The notes beneath the pieces were generated by a model, which worked only from the letters and a program-made list of their open reading frames with translations, did not search any database and was not told the origin of the DNA. From Arthrobacter_D sp015752045 (GTDB taxonomy: Bacteria > Actinomycetota > Actinomycetes > Actinomycetales > Micrococcaceae), in NCBI RefSeq assembly GCF_015752045.1, contig NZ_JADOUS010000006.1, forward strand, positions 230,805-294,804: DNA of 64,000 nt. Reading direction: 5' to 3'. This document shows, in pieces, positions 38,741 to 47,135 of this stretch (the stretch's first letter is position 1; every line of letters starts with the position of its first letter). A program made the position numbers and the translations under genes.

Positions 38741-38953
38741 TCAGGGATCCTGCTTCGAGGTGAGGTAGGTCGACCCGTCCGGGTTGCGCACCACCGTCCA
38801 CTGCTGCAACTCCTCCTGGCGTGCACGCTGTGCGTCGTCGTCGAGATAGACGATCGGACCTGCGGTGCTGCCGCGCTGCGCGGGCCCGAAGAACATCCGG
38901 AGCTTCCCGGTGGCCTGCATGAAGCGGGTCGACAGCGGATCCTTCGTGCCCAT
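38741..38953 (-). CDS. Small protein of unknown function
   Basis: 70 residues from ATG 38953, which follows AAAGGAAT. The sequence includes LSTRFMQATGKLRMFFGPAQ and ends LQQWTVVRNPDGSTYLTSKQ. Short single-domain proteins with this W-x-V-x-R-x-P-D-G-x-x-Y ending recur in Arthrobacter relatives, but I know of no function. The clear ribosome site makes it likely to be translated. Confidence 0.55.
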   Translation of the reverse strand: MGTKDPLSTRFMQATGKLRMFFGPAQRGSTAGPIVYLDDDAQRARQEELQQWTVVRNPDGSTYLTSKQDP

Positions 38954-39105
38954 TGATTCCTTTCGGCGTCCCGGCCGGGACGTCGTCCTCCGACGTGCTT
39001 TTCGGTCGGAGTGAAGCAGGGAACCCATGGTCAGAATACTCGTGATCCCGTGCGGGGAGGGGGCGGGCCGCTCCCGCGACCTGCACCCGGGGCGGTGGAC
39101 TCCGC

Positions 39106-39525
39106 CTACGTGACGTTCTCCGCCGCCATGAAGTCGTATCCCCGCCGCACCAGGTCCTCGAGGACGGCGAGGTCGACGGCGGCGAGTGAGGTGACGTACA
39201 GGCACCCGGCTCCGCGCCGATGCCTGCCGAGCTGCGGCAGCAGCTCCTCCGCTCCCGGCGCGGCGAGCAGGCCGTAAAGTGCCTGCGCCGTGGCCCGCGG
39301 CGAGAACCCGACGCACAGGGCATCGCCCTCATGGCCCGAGGCGTACCGGTAGTGGTACCGGCCGAAACCGATCATCGACGGACCCCACATGGCGGCGGAT
39401 TCGCCCGTGACCCGCCCCATCAGGTCGAGCAGGACCAGGGCGTCGGCGCGGCGCGTCGGATGCGCGAGCGCCTCGATGAACGAGCGCGGGTCCTGACCCG
39501 TCGGCTGTGTCAGCAGTTCGGCCAC
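39106..39525 (-). CDS. DUF1801 (YdhG-like) domain protein
   Basis: 139 residues from GTG 39525. The DUF1801 pattern is complete: DPRSFIEALAHPTRRADALV, LLDLMGRVTGESAAMWGPSM, IGFGRYHYRYASGHEGDALC and CLYVTSLAAVDLAVLEDLVR. Members are small single-domain proteins distantly related to frataxin-like and YdhG folds; the function is unknown. It is divergent from the SPL-type radical SAM gene at 39658 with 132 bases between them. Confidence 0.8.
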   Translation of the reverse strand: MAELLTQPTGQDPRSFIEALAHPTRRADALVLLDLMGRVTGESAAMWGPSMIGFGRYHYRYASGHEGDALCVGFSPRATAQALYGLLAAPGAEELLPQLGRHRRGAGCLYVTSLAAVDLAVLEDLVRRGYDFMAAENVT

Positions 39526-39657
39526 GATCGGGCCGCCTTTCCCCGGGGGCGCGCCGTCGGCGCCCGTGCAGCCACAGTAGACGGGTGGTCGGCGAGCCGG
39601 AAGTGTCGGTACCGACCGATACCGTCGGGGGAAACGACCGACACCCCGAAGGGTTGT

Positions 39658-40725
39658 ATGCTCCAGGCCGGCAAGCTGCTCCAGATCAGCCGCATCTACG
39701 TCGAGCCGGCGGCGGCCGCGCTGCCCCGCGGCCAGGAGATCCTGGCGCGATGGCCGGACGCCGACGTCGTCGAGGTGGCCAGCCATTGGCGCATCCCGGA
39801 GCTCAGCGGGGATGAGGCGAACGTCCGCCGGTGGGTCCGGATCAAGACCGAGGCCCTGATCGTCGGTGTCAAGAAGTCGCTCACCGCGAAGCCCAACGGG
39901 AGGTCGGCGGACTTCATCGCGCCGTCGACGGCGAACGGCTGCGCCATGGCCTGCGCGTACTGCTACGTCCCCCGCCACAAGGGCTACAGCAACCCGATCA
40001 CCGTGTTCGCCAACATCGACCAGATCAGCGGCTACCTCGAACGGCACGTGGCACGCCAGGGGATGAAGCTCGAGCCCAACCAGTGCGACCAGCACGCCTG
40101 GGTGTACGACATCGGGGAGAACAGCGACTGCTCGGTGGATGCGATCGTCAGCGACAACGTGCGGGACCTCGTCGACCTGTACCGGGACCTGCCGACCGCC
40201 AAGCTCTCCTTCGCCACCAAGTACGTGAACCGGGACCTGCTCGCCTGGGACCCGCAGGAGCGCACCCGGATCCGCTTCTCCCTCATGCCCGAGAAGCTCG
40301 CCCGCACCGTGGACGTGCGCACCACGCCGGTCGCGGAGCGGATCGCCGCGATCAACGACTTCGTGGAGGCGGGCTACGAGGTGCACGTCAACTTCTCCCC
40401 GGTGATCATCACGCCCGGCTGGCAGGACGACTGGCGCGAGCTCTTCGGCCAGCTGGACGCCGCCCTGTCGCCCGCGGCCAGGAGGCAGCTCGCCGCGGAG
40501 GTCATCTTCCTCACGCACAACCAGCAACTGCACGAGGTCAAGCTCGGGTGGCACCCGCAGGCCGAGGAGATCCTGTGGCGGCCGGACCTCCAGGAGACCA
40601 AACGATCCCAGAACGGGTTCACGAACGTGCGCTATGTCGCGTACGACAAGCGGGGCTACCTCGACGAGTTCCTCCGCCTCGCCGACGCGCACCTGCCCTA
40701 CTGCCGGATCCGCTACGCCTTCTAG
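39658..40725 (+). CDS. Spore photoproduct lyase family radical SAM protein
   Basis: 355 residues. The radical SAM cluster motif is CAMACAYCYVPRHKGYSNP (CxxxCxxC, S-adenosylmethionine site). The pattern around it, with PSTANGCAMACAYC and later TKYVNRDLLAWDPQERTRIR, SLMPEKLARTVDVRTTPVAE and CRIRYAF at the end, matches the SPL family found also in bacteria that form no spores. Classical SPL repairs spore photoproduct (thymine dimer) in UV-damaged spore DNA; the role in non-sporulating actinobacteria is not established. AAGGG precedes the ATG. The divergent neighbour is DUF1801. Confidence 0.87.
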   Translation: MLQAGKLLQISRIYVEPAAAALPRGQEILARWPDADVVEVASHWRIPELSGDEANVRRWVRIKTEALIVGVKKSLTAKPNGRSADFIAPSTANGCAMACAYCYVPRHKGYSNPITVFANIDQISGYLERHVARQGMKLEPNQCDQHAWVYDIGENSDCSVDAIVSDNVRDLVDLYRDLPTAKLSFATKYVNRDLLAWDPQERTRIRFSLMPEKLARTVDVRTTPVAERIAAINDFVEAGYEVHVNFSPVIITPGWQDDWRELFGQLDAALSPAARRQLAAEVIFLTHNQQLHEVKLGWHPQAEEILWRPDLQETKRSQNGFTNVRYVAYDKRGYLDEFLRLADAHLPYCRIRYAF

Positions 40726-40776
40726 CGTCCCCCGCCGCACCCCGGCCGGCCGCGCCGCGAACGCTCCCGCCGACGG

Positions 40777-40782
40777 TAGATT
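40777..40782 (+). promoter_or_regulatory. Probable -10 TAGATT of a leaderless transcript
   Basis: TAGATT is six bases before the GTG at 40789. Confidence 0.5.
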
Positions 40783-40788
40783 GTCACC

Positions 40789-41952
40789 GTGGTCTCAAAC
40801 CTTGCGCGCCTCGTCACGGCGCTGGTGCTCCTGTGCCTGTGCGCCTGCAACATCAACCCCGCGGCCGTAGCCTGCGATCCCATCGACGGCCGGAACCTCG
40901 CGCCGGCCGACGGCACGCTCATGGGCGTGAACCTGGAGTGGGGGAGGGAGACCCTCGCCGAGTACTCGGACAAGCTCGGCGAGCGCCCCGCCGTCGCCGT
41001 GACCTTCGCGGACTTCCCCTTCGCCCCGGAGGACCCGGAGCTCATCAGCGCTGCCGCCGAGCAGGTGCGGCAGACGGGTGCGACGCTCCTGCTGACGTTG
41101 GAGCCGGTGCAGGGACTGGCCGCGGTCACCGACGAGCGTTCGCGGGAGCTCGCGGCCCTGCTCGCAGGCTTCAACGCCGCCGGGGTGCCGGTCGTCGTGA
41201 GGTTCGCGCACGAGATGAACGGCTCCTGGTACGCCTGGGGGCAGCAGCCCGGTGAGTACATCGCGGCCTTCCGCCGCGTGGCCGACGCCGTCCACCGGGA
41301 CGCGCCCGGGTCCGCGATGATGTGGGCCCCGAACTACGGGGGCGGCTATCCCTTCGCCGGGGGTGTCCACGAGTCCCTCCCCGGAGACGTCGGATTCCCG
41401 GCGCTCGACACCACCGGGGACGGCGCATTGAGCGCCCTCGACGATCCCTACGCGCCCTACTACCCCGGCGACGACGCCGTCGACTGGGTGGGTATGTCCC
41501 TCTACCACTGGGGGAACACCTACCCGTGGGGGGAGAGCGAGATGCCGGAGGAGGGCAAGTTCGCCGCCCAGCTCACCGGCACCTACGACGGCGACAACGG
41601 CGACGAGACGATGCTCCCGGACTTCTACGCCGATTACGGCGTGGGCCATGGCAAGCCCGTCGCCATCCCGGAGACCGCGGCGCTCGTCGGTGATGACATC
41701 GGCGGCCTGCGGACCCTGAACATCAAGCGTGCCTGGTGGCAGCAGGTCTTCGACCCGGCCGTCCGCGAGCGCTTCCCGCGGCTCGCGATGGTCAACTGGT
41801 TCGAGTGGAGCAAGGTCGAACCCGAGGTAGGCTCGGCCGTGGACTGGTCCGTCGTCGAGGACCCGGCGATCCGCACCGCCTTCACGGCCGCGTTGCCCGA
41901 CTGGTACCGATTCGCCGAGAACCCCGAGGACTGTGGAGAGCCGCTGTCATGA
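40789..41952 (+). CDS. GH26-like glycosidase lipoprotein
   Basis: 387 residues. The N-terminus has a hydrophobic stretch ending in LVLLCLCACN, a lipobox with acylated Cys, so the enzyme is probably fixed to the outer face of the membrane. The catalytic features are as in the GH26-like enzyme at 27403: acid/base Glu in VVVRFAHEMNGSWYAWGQQ, then MMWAPNYGGGYPF, WVGMSLYHWGNTYPWGES and nucleophile Glu in PVAIPETAALV. A long insert with aspartates (LDTTGDGALSALDDPYAPYY) resembles a dockerin/EF-hand-like calcium loop. The DUF2071 gene overlaps its stop by four bases. The substrate is unknown; a cell-surface glycan is likely. Confidence 0.8.
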   Translation: MVSNLARLVTALVLLCLCACNINPAAVACDPIDGRNLAPADGTLMGVNLEWGRETLAEYSDKLGERPAVAVTFADFPFAPEDPELISAAAEQVRQTGATLLLTLEPVQGLAAVTDERSRELAALLAGFNAAGVPVVVRFAHEMNGSWYAWGQQPGEYIAAFRRVADAVHRDAPGSAMMWAPNYGGGYPFAGGVHESLPGDVGFPALDTTGDGALSALDDPYAPYYPGDDAVDWVGMSLYHWGNTYPWGESEMPEEGKFAAQLTGTYDGDNGDETMLPDFYADYGVGHGKPVAIPETAALVGDDIGGLRTLNIKRAWWQQVFDPAVRERFPRLAMVNWFEWSKVEPEVGSAVDWSVVEDPAIRTAFTAALPDWYRFAENPEDCGEPLS

Positions 41953-42698
41953 CCACCGACCATCATCAGGGCCCGGGCCGGTACCTCGCCCCGGACCTGC
42001 CACGCCCCGTCATCATGGACCAGTACTGGGCCGACGCCGTCTTCCTGCACTGGCGGATCGATGCCGCGGCCGTGGCAGGGTTCATGCCGCCCGGCGTCGT
42101 GCCGGACGTGGTGGACGGCTCGTCCTGGGTGGGACTGATCGGCTTCCGGATGGTCGGCGCGGGACTGGGCCGCGGCCTGCCCGTCCCGTACTTCGGTTCC
42201 TTCACCGAGATCAACGTCCGGCTCTACTCGCGCGGGCCTGACGGCACCCGCGGCGTCGTCTTCGTGACGCTGGACGCCTCCCGCCTCGCGGTCGTCCTCG
42301 CCGCCCGCGCCGGCGGCATCCCGTACGTGTGGTCGAAGTGCTCGCCGCTCGCGCGCGGGCAGGGTGCGCGCCGCGAGTACGGGTACGACGTCGTCCGGTA
42401 CCGGCGGCAGGCCGGCAGCCGCTTCGCCGTCCGGCCGGACATGGGCTCGACGGCGGAGGACCCGCTGTCCCTGGAGCTCACCGCGCGCTTCGGGCTGCAC
42501 AGTGTCCTCGCCGGACGGACCCTCTACATCCCCAACACCCACACGCCGTGGCCGCTCCATCCGGCCACCCTGACGGAGTTCGACGACGGACTGCTCGCTG
42601 CGGCGGGACTGATGGTCGACGGTCCGCCGGAATCCGTCCTGTTCTCGCAGGGCGTGCAGACACAGTTCGGGAAGCCCCGCGTGGTCCACACGGGGTGA
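41949..42698 (+). CDS. DUF2071 family protein (YqjF-like)
   Basis: 249 residues from an ATG overlapping the previous stop (ATGA), so coupled to the GH26-like lipoprotein. The DUF2071/acetoacetate-decarboxylase-like fold is shown by DQYWADAVFLHWRIDAAAVA, FMPPGVVPDVVDGSSWVGLI, PYFGSFTEINVRLYSRGPDG and GVVFVTLDASRLAVVLAARA. Members occur widely; the function has not been shown. Nothing in its sequence explains why it is coupled to a glycosidase lipoprotein. Confidence 0.82.
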   Translation: MTTDHHQGPGRYLAPDLPRPVIMDQYWADAVFLHWRIDAAAVAGFMPPGVVPDVVDGSSWVGLIGFRMVGAGLGRGLPVPYFGSFTEINVRLYSRGPDGTRGVVFVTLDASRLAVVLAARAGGIPYVWSKCSPLARGQGARREYGYDVVRYRRQAGSRFAVRPDMGSTAEDPLSLELTARFGLHSVLAGRTLYIPNTHTPWPLHPATLTEFDDGLLAAAGLMVDGPPESVLFSQGVQTQFGKPRVVHTG

Positions 42699-42764
42699 CC
42701 CCGGGCACGGGCGCCGGCAGTGGCACAGCCCCCGCCCGCCGCGCCGCAGCAGGCGCACCCTCCG

Positions 42765-43463
42765 CTAGTCGAGGGTGATGCCCGAGGGGCGGATGCTCAC
42801 CGTCTCGATCGCCGATTCGCGGGTCGCGTCCACGGCGAGGCGCACGGCCCGGGCCACCTGGTCCGGCTGGATCCACGCCTGGGGCCGGTAATCCCTGCCC
42901 TCCCAGGTGTGCAGTTCCTCCTGCATGTCCGTGGCGACCCTGCCGGGGTGGATGGAGCTGACCCGGACGCCGTGCCGGCGTTCCTCCTCGCGCAGCGCAT
43001 CCGTGAGGGCGCGGAGCGCGAACTTGCTTCCGCTGTAGGCGGCGAAGCCGGCCCCGGAACTGTAGCCGGCGCCGCTGTTGATGGCGATCACCTGGCCGCG
43101 GGCGGCGCGCAGGGCCGGCAGCAGCGCCCTGGTGAGGCCGGCGACGGCGAACACATTGACCTCGAAGCTCTCGCGCCAGGCGTCGTCGGACAGCTCCGCC
43201 ACCGGGCCCATCCGCAGGACACCCGCGGAGTGGACGAGGACATCGAGTCGCGGGATGCCGGCAACCGCAGCAGCCACCTGGCCGGAATCGCGCAGTTCCG
43301 CGGCGAACGGTTCCGCCGAGGGGAACGACGACGACAGCTTTGCGAGGGCGGTCAGGTCGCGTCCGCCGAGCAGCAGGTGGTGCGTGGTACCGAGTTCGTC
43401 GGCGATGGCACGGCCGATGCCGCGGGAGGCGCCCGTGATGAGCGCGACGGGGGAGGAGGACAT
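42765..43463 (-). CDS. Short-chain dehydrogenase/reductase
   Basis: 232 residues. ALITGASRGIGRAIADEL is the TGxxxGIG cofactor site, VLVHSAGVLRMGPV the NNAG-like motif, and SGAGYSSGAGFAAYSGSKFA contains the catalytic Ser and Y-x-x-x-K. It lacks the acidic residue after the second beta-strand (GGRDLTAL), which points to NADPH. The substrate is not known. TAGGGT six bases before the ATG suggests a leaderless transcript. It is a single gene, divergent from the permease operon. Confidence 0.88.
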   Translation of the reverse strand: MSSSPVALITGASRGIGRAIADELGTTHHLLLGGRDLTALAKLSSSFPSAEPFAAELRDSGQVAAAVAGIPRLDVLVHSAGVLRMGPVAELSDDAWRESFEVNVFAVAGLTRALLPALRAARGQVIAINSGAGYSSGAGFAAYSGSKFALRALTDALREEERRHGVRVSSIHPGRVATDMQEELHTWEGRDYRPQAWIQPDQVARAVRLAVDATRESAIETVSIRPSGITLD

Positions 43464-43469
43464 GCCCTC

Positions 43470-43475
43470 ACCCTA
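43470..43475 (-). promoter_or_regulatory. Probable -10 TAGGGT of a leaderless transcript
   Basis: On the minus strand TAGGGT is six bases before the ATG at 43463. Confidence 0.5.
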
Positions 43476-43526
43476 GCAACGCGTCCGTTTCGCGGGGCGC
43501 CGCTCCGTCTACCCCGTGGGCGTGCT

Positions 43527-43555
43527 TTGACAATGAAGTCCACGTCACACAAGAT
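43527..43555 (+). promoter_or_regulatory. Promoter of the NTF2-like/NCS1/cyclase operon
   Basis: Consensus -35 TTGACA (43527-43532), a 17-base spacer and CAAGAT (43550-43555) as -10. Confidence 0.6.
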
Positions 43556-43563
43556 CACGTGAC
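43544..43563. promoter_or_regulatory. Possible operator in the permease operon promoter
   Basis: GTCAC (43544-43548) and GTGAC (43559-43563) face each other, and TCACGTGA at 43555-43562 is a perfect 8-base palindrome. Both overlap or follow the -10, a position suited to a repressor. No regulator gene is adjacent. Confidence 0.4.
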
Positions 43564-43607
43564 AACAAAAGTTCACTGGGGGACAACTTAATGAGATGAG
43601 AGGGCAC

Positions 43608-44045
43608 ATGCCTGACTTGAACCCGCCCGACGACGTCCTCACGGAGGTCGAGGTCCTCGCGGCAGCCGCCGCACTGGTAGCCGCCTTCCGCGCGACCGAC
43701 ACAGGGGCTTATTTCCGGTGCTTCGCCCCGGACGCCACCTTCGTCTTCCACACGGAACCCCACCCGCTCGAGGACAGGGCCGCCTATGAGGAACTGTGGG
43801 CGGGATGGATCGCCGATGGCTGGCGCGTGACGGACTGCACCAGCAGCGGTCCGCGCGTCCAGGTGTTCGGAGCGACGGCGGTCTTCACCCACCACGTCCG
43901 CACGACCACCTCGGTCGGAGGCGCGAGCGAGACCACCAGCGAGCGGGAGACGATCGTGTTCCGCCGCGCGGGGTCCTCGATCGAGGCCGTCCACGAACAC
44001 CTGAGCCCCGCCCCCGACGACGCCACGGAAGAGAGCGCCGCATGA
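43608..44045 (+). CDS. NTF2-like/SnoaL-type protein
   Basis: 145 residues from ATG 43608, which follows GAGAGGG. The cone-shaped NTF2-like fold is indicated by AAAALVAAFRATDTGAYFRC, FAPDATFVFHTEPHPLEDRA and VFTHHVRTTTSVGGASETTS, ending IEAVHEHLSP. Members of this fold are isomerases, dehydratases, or binding proteins; the pocket residues here do not allow a choice. It is first of three overlapping genes: the permease ATG overlaps its stop by four bases, so it most likely acts on, or binds, the compound that the permease imports. Confidence 0.75.
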   Translation: MPDLNPPDDVLTEVEVLAAAAALVAAFRATDTGAYFRCFAPDATFVFHTEPHPLEDRAAYEELWAGWIADGWRVTDCTSSGPRVQVFGATAVFTHHVRTTTSVGGASETTSERETIVFRRAGSSIEAVHEHLSPAPDDATEESAA

Positions 44046-45457
44046 CGCAGACCACCCGGACCTCGGCGTATCGGCGCCTGTCCGACCACCTCGACAAGAA
44101 CTCCGACGGGTACGGTCCCCTGCGGGGCACGCTCGGGACTGCGCGCATGGGCATGATCTGGCTCGCCGCCAACCTGGTCGTGACCACCCTGCTCACCGGG
44201 ACGCTCTTCGTGCCCGGGATCAGCTGGGGTCTCGCGGTCGGCATGATCGTCCTCGGGACCCTGATCGGCGGCTCGGTGCTGGTGCTGGTCGGGAACATGG
44301 GCACGCGGACCGGCCTGGCCACGATGTCGCTCACGAAGGGCTCCTTCGGGCTCCGCGGGTCCTTCCTCCCGGTCGCCGCGAACGTGATCATCCTGATGGG
44401 CTGGAGCTGGGTCCAGGCGATGCTCGCGGGGGTCACGGTCAACTTCCTCGTCGAGCAGGCCACCGGGTTCTCCAGCCCGGTGCTGTTCTCGGTCCTCTGC
44501 CAGCTGCTCGTGGTCTGCCTCGCGATCTTCGGGCACACGGGCATCGCCCGCGTGGAGCCGTGGCTCGCCCTCGTGATCCTTGCCTTCATGGCCTACATCT
44601 TCATCACGGCGTTCCTCGCCCACGGTCCCGCGGACTTCGCGGCGATCCCGCAGGACGCCGCCGCCGGGTGGACGCCCGTCGCCACCCTCGACGTCGTCAT
44701 CGCCACCGCCATCTCCTGGACCGTCCTCTCCGCCGAGTTCAACCGCCTCGCCCGGACACAGTCGGCCGGCATGATCGGCTCCGGCGTGGGCTACGCCCTG
44801 TCCACGGTGCTCGCCATGACCCTCGGCGCGACGGCCATCGGCTACGTGGTGCTCGACGGCGGCGAGGCCGTGCCCTTCGACCCCACCGTGATCGTCGCGG
44901 CGTTCGGCGCACCGCTGGCCGTCGTGATCTTCCTGTCCGTCATGGCCACGAACACCATGGTGGTCTACGGGATGGTCGCCTCCGTGGTGAACATGGCACC
45001 GTCGCGCCGGATCACCTTCCTGCCGACTGCGATCGTCCTCGGCGTGATCTCGATCCTGGGCTCCACGTGGCTGGCGCTCCTCGACCAGTTCACCGCCTTC
45101 CTGACGGTGATCGGTGCGCTGTTCATCCCGGTCTTCGCCGTGATGCTCGTCGACTACTACGTGGTGAAGTCGCGCCACTACGGGCGCGACATCCTGCGCG
45201 CCCGCGGCGGGGAGTACTGGTACCGCGGCGGGGTCAACATCGCCGCCGTGCTGGTGTGGCTGGTCGGGGCGGGAGCCTCCCTGCTGCTGACCTACCGCAT
45301 CCCGAGTCCGATCGGCGCCACGATCCCCACCTTCGTGCTCTCAGCCCTGCTGTATCTGGCCTGGGCCGCGGCCACCGGGCGGATCGACCGCACGCGGCGC
45401 CCCCGCACCCACCTCCTCGACCTGCCGGAAGAAAGCCCCGCCCATGCGGATCGTTGA
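44042..45457 (+). CDS. NCS1-family purine/cytosine-type permease
   Basis: 471 residues, about 12 membrane segments. The N-terminus SDHLDKNSDGYGPLRGTLGTAR and the first helix pattern MIWLAANLVVTTLLTGTLFV are typical of NCS1 cytosine/purine/hydantoin permeases, with FGLRGSFLPVAANVIILMGW (helix 3, substrate side chain Trp) further on. It brings nucleobases, allantoin, hydantoins or thiamine-like compounds into the cell by cation symport. Its ATG overlaps the NTF2-like gene by four bases, and the cyclase gene starts 14 bases before its stop. The substrate is probably ring-shaped, since the following enzyme opens rings or hydrolyses amides; that is inference. Confidence 0.87.
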   Translation: MTQTTRTSAYRRLSDHLDKNSDGYGPLRGTLGTARMGMIWLAANLVVTTLLTGTLFVPGISWGLAVGMIVLGTLIGGSVLVLVGNMGTRTGLATMSLTKGSFGLRGSFLPVAANVIILMGWSWVQAMLAGVTVNFLVEQATGFSSPVLFSVLCQLLVVCLAIFGHTGIARVEPWLALVILAFMAYIFITAFLAHGPADFAAIPQDAAAGWTPVATLDVVIATAISWTVLSAEFNRLARTQSAGMIGSGVGYALSTVLAMTLGATAIGYVVLDGGEAVPFDPTVIVAAFGAPLAVVIFLSVMATNTMVVYGMVASVVNMAPSRRITFLPTAIVLGVISILGSTWLALLDQFTAFLTVIGALFIPVFAVMLVDYYVVKSRHYGRDILRARGGEYWYRGGVNIAAVLVWLVGAGASLLLTYRIPSPIGATIPTFVLSALLYLAWAAATGRIDRTRRPRTHLLDLPEESPAHADR

Positions 45458-46094
45458 CCTGTCGCAACCGGTCCACACCGGGATGCAGGTCTATCCCGGT
45501 GACCCGGAGGTGACGCTGACGACGGTGGCCACCGTCGTCGAGGACGGCTACCAGGTGGCGGCCCTGCACGCCGGCTCCCACACCGGGACCCACCTGGACG
45601 CGCCCCTCCACTCGATCCCCGGCGGCCGGGCGGTGGACGACATCGACCTCGCCCGGCTCGTGGGGCCGGCGAGGATCGTGCAGTGCACGGGCCTCGCCGC
45701 CCGCGAGACCATCGAGTGGTCCTCCGTGGCGGATCAGCTCGAGGACCTCGCCGGTGTGTGCATGGTGCTGTTCCGGACGGACTGGTCCGAGCATTTCGGA
45801 TCGGAGCGCTATCTCGAGCATCCGGTCCTCGCGGCCGAGGTGGCCCGGCGGCTGCTCGCCGCCGGGATCACCGTGGTGGGCGTCGACACCCTCAACCCGG
45901 ACGCGACCCTCGACAACGGGGACGAGCTGCCGTTCCACACCGTCTTCCTCGGGGCGGACGGCGTGATCGTCGAGAACCTGGCGAACCTGGCGCAGGTCAC
46001 GTGGGCCCGCCCGCTGGTGTCGGTGCTCCCGCTCGCCCTGGCCGGGACGGACGGCGCCCCGATCCGCGCCGTCGCGATGCAGCCGGACGCCTGA
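45444..46094 (+). CDS. Cyclase family metal hydrolase (kynurenine formamidase-like)
   Basis: 216 residues. The metal-binding signature HAGSHTGTHLDAPLHSIPGG (HxGTHxDxPxH) is at about residue 47, and TVVGVDTLNPDATLDNGDEL with PFHTVFLGADGVIVENLANL completes the cyclase fold. Proteins of this family hydrolyse N-formylkynurenine, isatin, or other cyclic amides. It is the last gene of the operon with the NTF2-like protein and NCS1 permease, so it likely acts on the imported compound or its product. A strong hairpin terminator lies 13 bases after the stop. Confidence 0.85.
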   Translation: MRIVDLSQPVHTGMQVYPGDPEVTLTTVATVVEDGYQVAALHAGSHTGTHLDAPLHSIPGGRAVDDIDLARLVGPARIVQCTGLAARETIEWSSVADQLEDLAGVCMVLFRTDWSEHFGSERYLEHPVLAAEVARRLLAAGITVVGVDTLNPDATLDNGDELPFHTVFLGADGVIVENLANLAQVTWARPLVSVLPLALAGTDGAPIRAVAMQPDA

Positions 46095-46107
46095 CCCCTG
46101 ACGGACG

Positions 46108-46146
46108 ACGAACGCCCGCACCCCCGGACGGGGTGCGGGCGTTCGT
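46108..46146 (+). terminator. Terminator of the NCS1/cyclase operon
   Basis: Perfect 17-base-pair stem (arms 46108-46124 and 46130-46146) with a five-base loop. It may also end transcription of the convergent aldo/keto reductase gene. Confidence 0.85.
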
Positions 46147-46195
46147 GTGTCGACGGTCGGGGAGGTGGTCTCCCGATGTCGGACGGGCAGTACAA

Positions 46196-47059
46196 CTAGT
46201 CGGTGCGGGAGAGCATCGCGATCTCGTCGGAGGACAGGTCGAGCTCCGCGGCGCGGGCCGAATCCTGGATGCTCTCGGGGCGGGACGCACCCGGGATGGG
46301 GATGACCGTCGGTGCGAGGGCGAGCTCCCACGCCAGGCAGACCTGCTGGGGGCTGATGCCGTGCGCGTCGGCGATCTCCTGGAAGGGTGTGAACTGCTCG
46401 CCGAGCCCGCCGGCCTTCTTGATGCCGCCGAGGGGGCTCCAGGGCAGGAACGCGATGCCGTTCTCGCCGCAGTACCGGAGTTCGTCCTCACTGGACCGGA
46501 AGGCAGGGGAGAACTGGTTCTGCACCGAGGCCAGGGCGCCGCCGAGGATCTCGTTCGCCTTCCTGATCTGGTGCACGGAGGCGTTCGAGATGCCCGCCAT
46601 GCGGATGACGCCCTCATCCAGCAGGTCCTTGAGGGCGCCCACGGAGTCCTCGTAGGGGACCTCGGGGTCCGGCCGGTGGAACTGGTAGAGGCCGATCGCG
46701 TCCCCGCCGAGCCGCTTGAGCGAGCCCTTCGCGGCCTCCTTCAGGTACTCCGGGCGGCCGTTCAGCGTCCACGACCCGTCGCCGGGTCGGAGGTGCCCGC
46801 CCTTGGTGGCGACGAGGACACCGGAGCTGTCCGCACCGTAGTGCGCCAGTGCCTTCGCGATCAGCAGCTCGTTGTGGCCCACCTCGTCCGCGTCGCGATG
46901 GTAGGCGTCCGCGGTGTCGATCAGCGTGACGCCGGCATCGAGCGCCGCATGGATGGTGCGGATGGAACGGTCCTCGTCAGGACGTCCCTCGATGGACATG
47001 GGCATGCCGCCCAGGCCGAGGGCGCTGACCGGGGTACCGCCGAGTGAGCGTTGCTGCAT
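46196..47059 (-). CDS. Aldo/keto reductase
   Basis: 287 residues. The start MQQRSLGGTPVSALGLGG follows AAAGGAG with good spacing. Catalytic residues are in LIDTADAYHRDAD (Asp, Tyr), LVATKGGHLR (Lys) and LYQFHRPDPEVPYEDSVG (His), and IPIPGASRPESIQDSARAAE binds NADPH. This one is of the general AKR group with reductase activity on aldehydes or ketones; unlike the gene at 3615 it is intact. Both this gene and the alcohol dehydrogenase at 47136 are on the minus strand, 76 bases apart, and could be co-transcribed. Confidence 0.9.
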   Translation of the reverse strand: MQQRSLGGTPVSALGLGGMPMSIEGRPDEDRSIRTIHAALDAGVTLIDTADAYHRDADEVGHNELLIAKALAHYGADSSGVLVATKGGHLRPGDGSWTLNGRPEYLKEAAKGSLKRLGGDAIGLYQFHRPDPEVPYEDSVGALKDLLDEGVIRMAGISNASVHQIRKANEILGGALASVQNQFSPAFRSSEDELRYCGENGIAFLPWSPLGGIKKAGGLGEQFTPFQEIADAHGISPQQVCLAWELALAPTVIPIPGASRPESIQDSARAAELDLSSDEIAMLSRTD

Positions 47060-47135
47060 TGTCGTTCTCCTTTGGATAGACGTGCCGACCACATGGTAAG
47101 CACGCTTCGCAGGGTGCTGCGAACAGGCCACCGCC

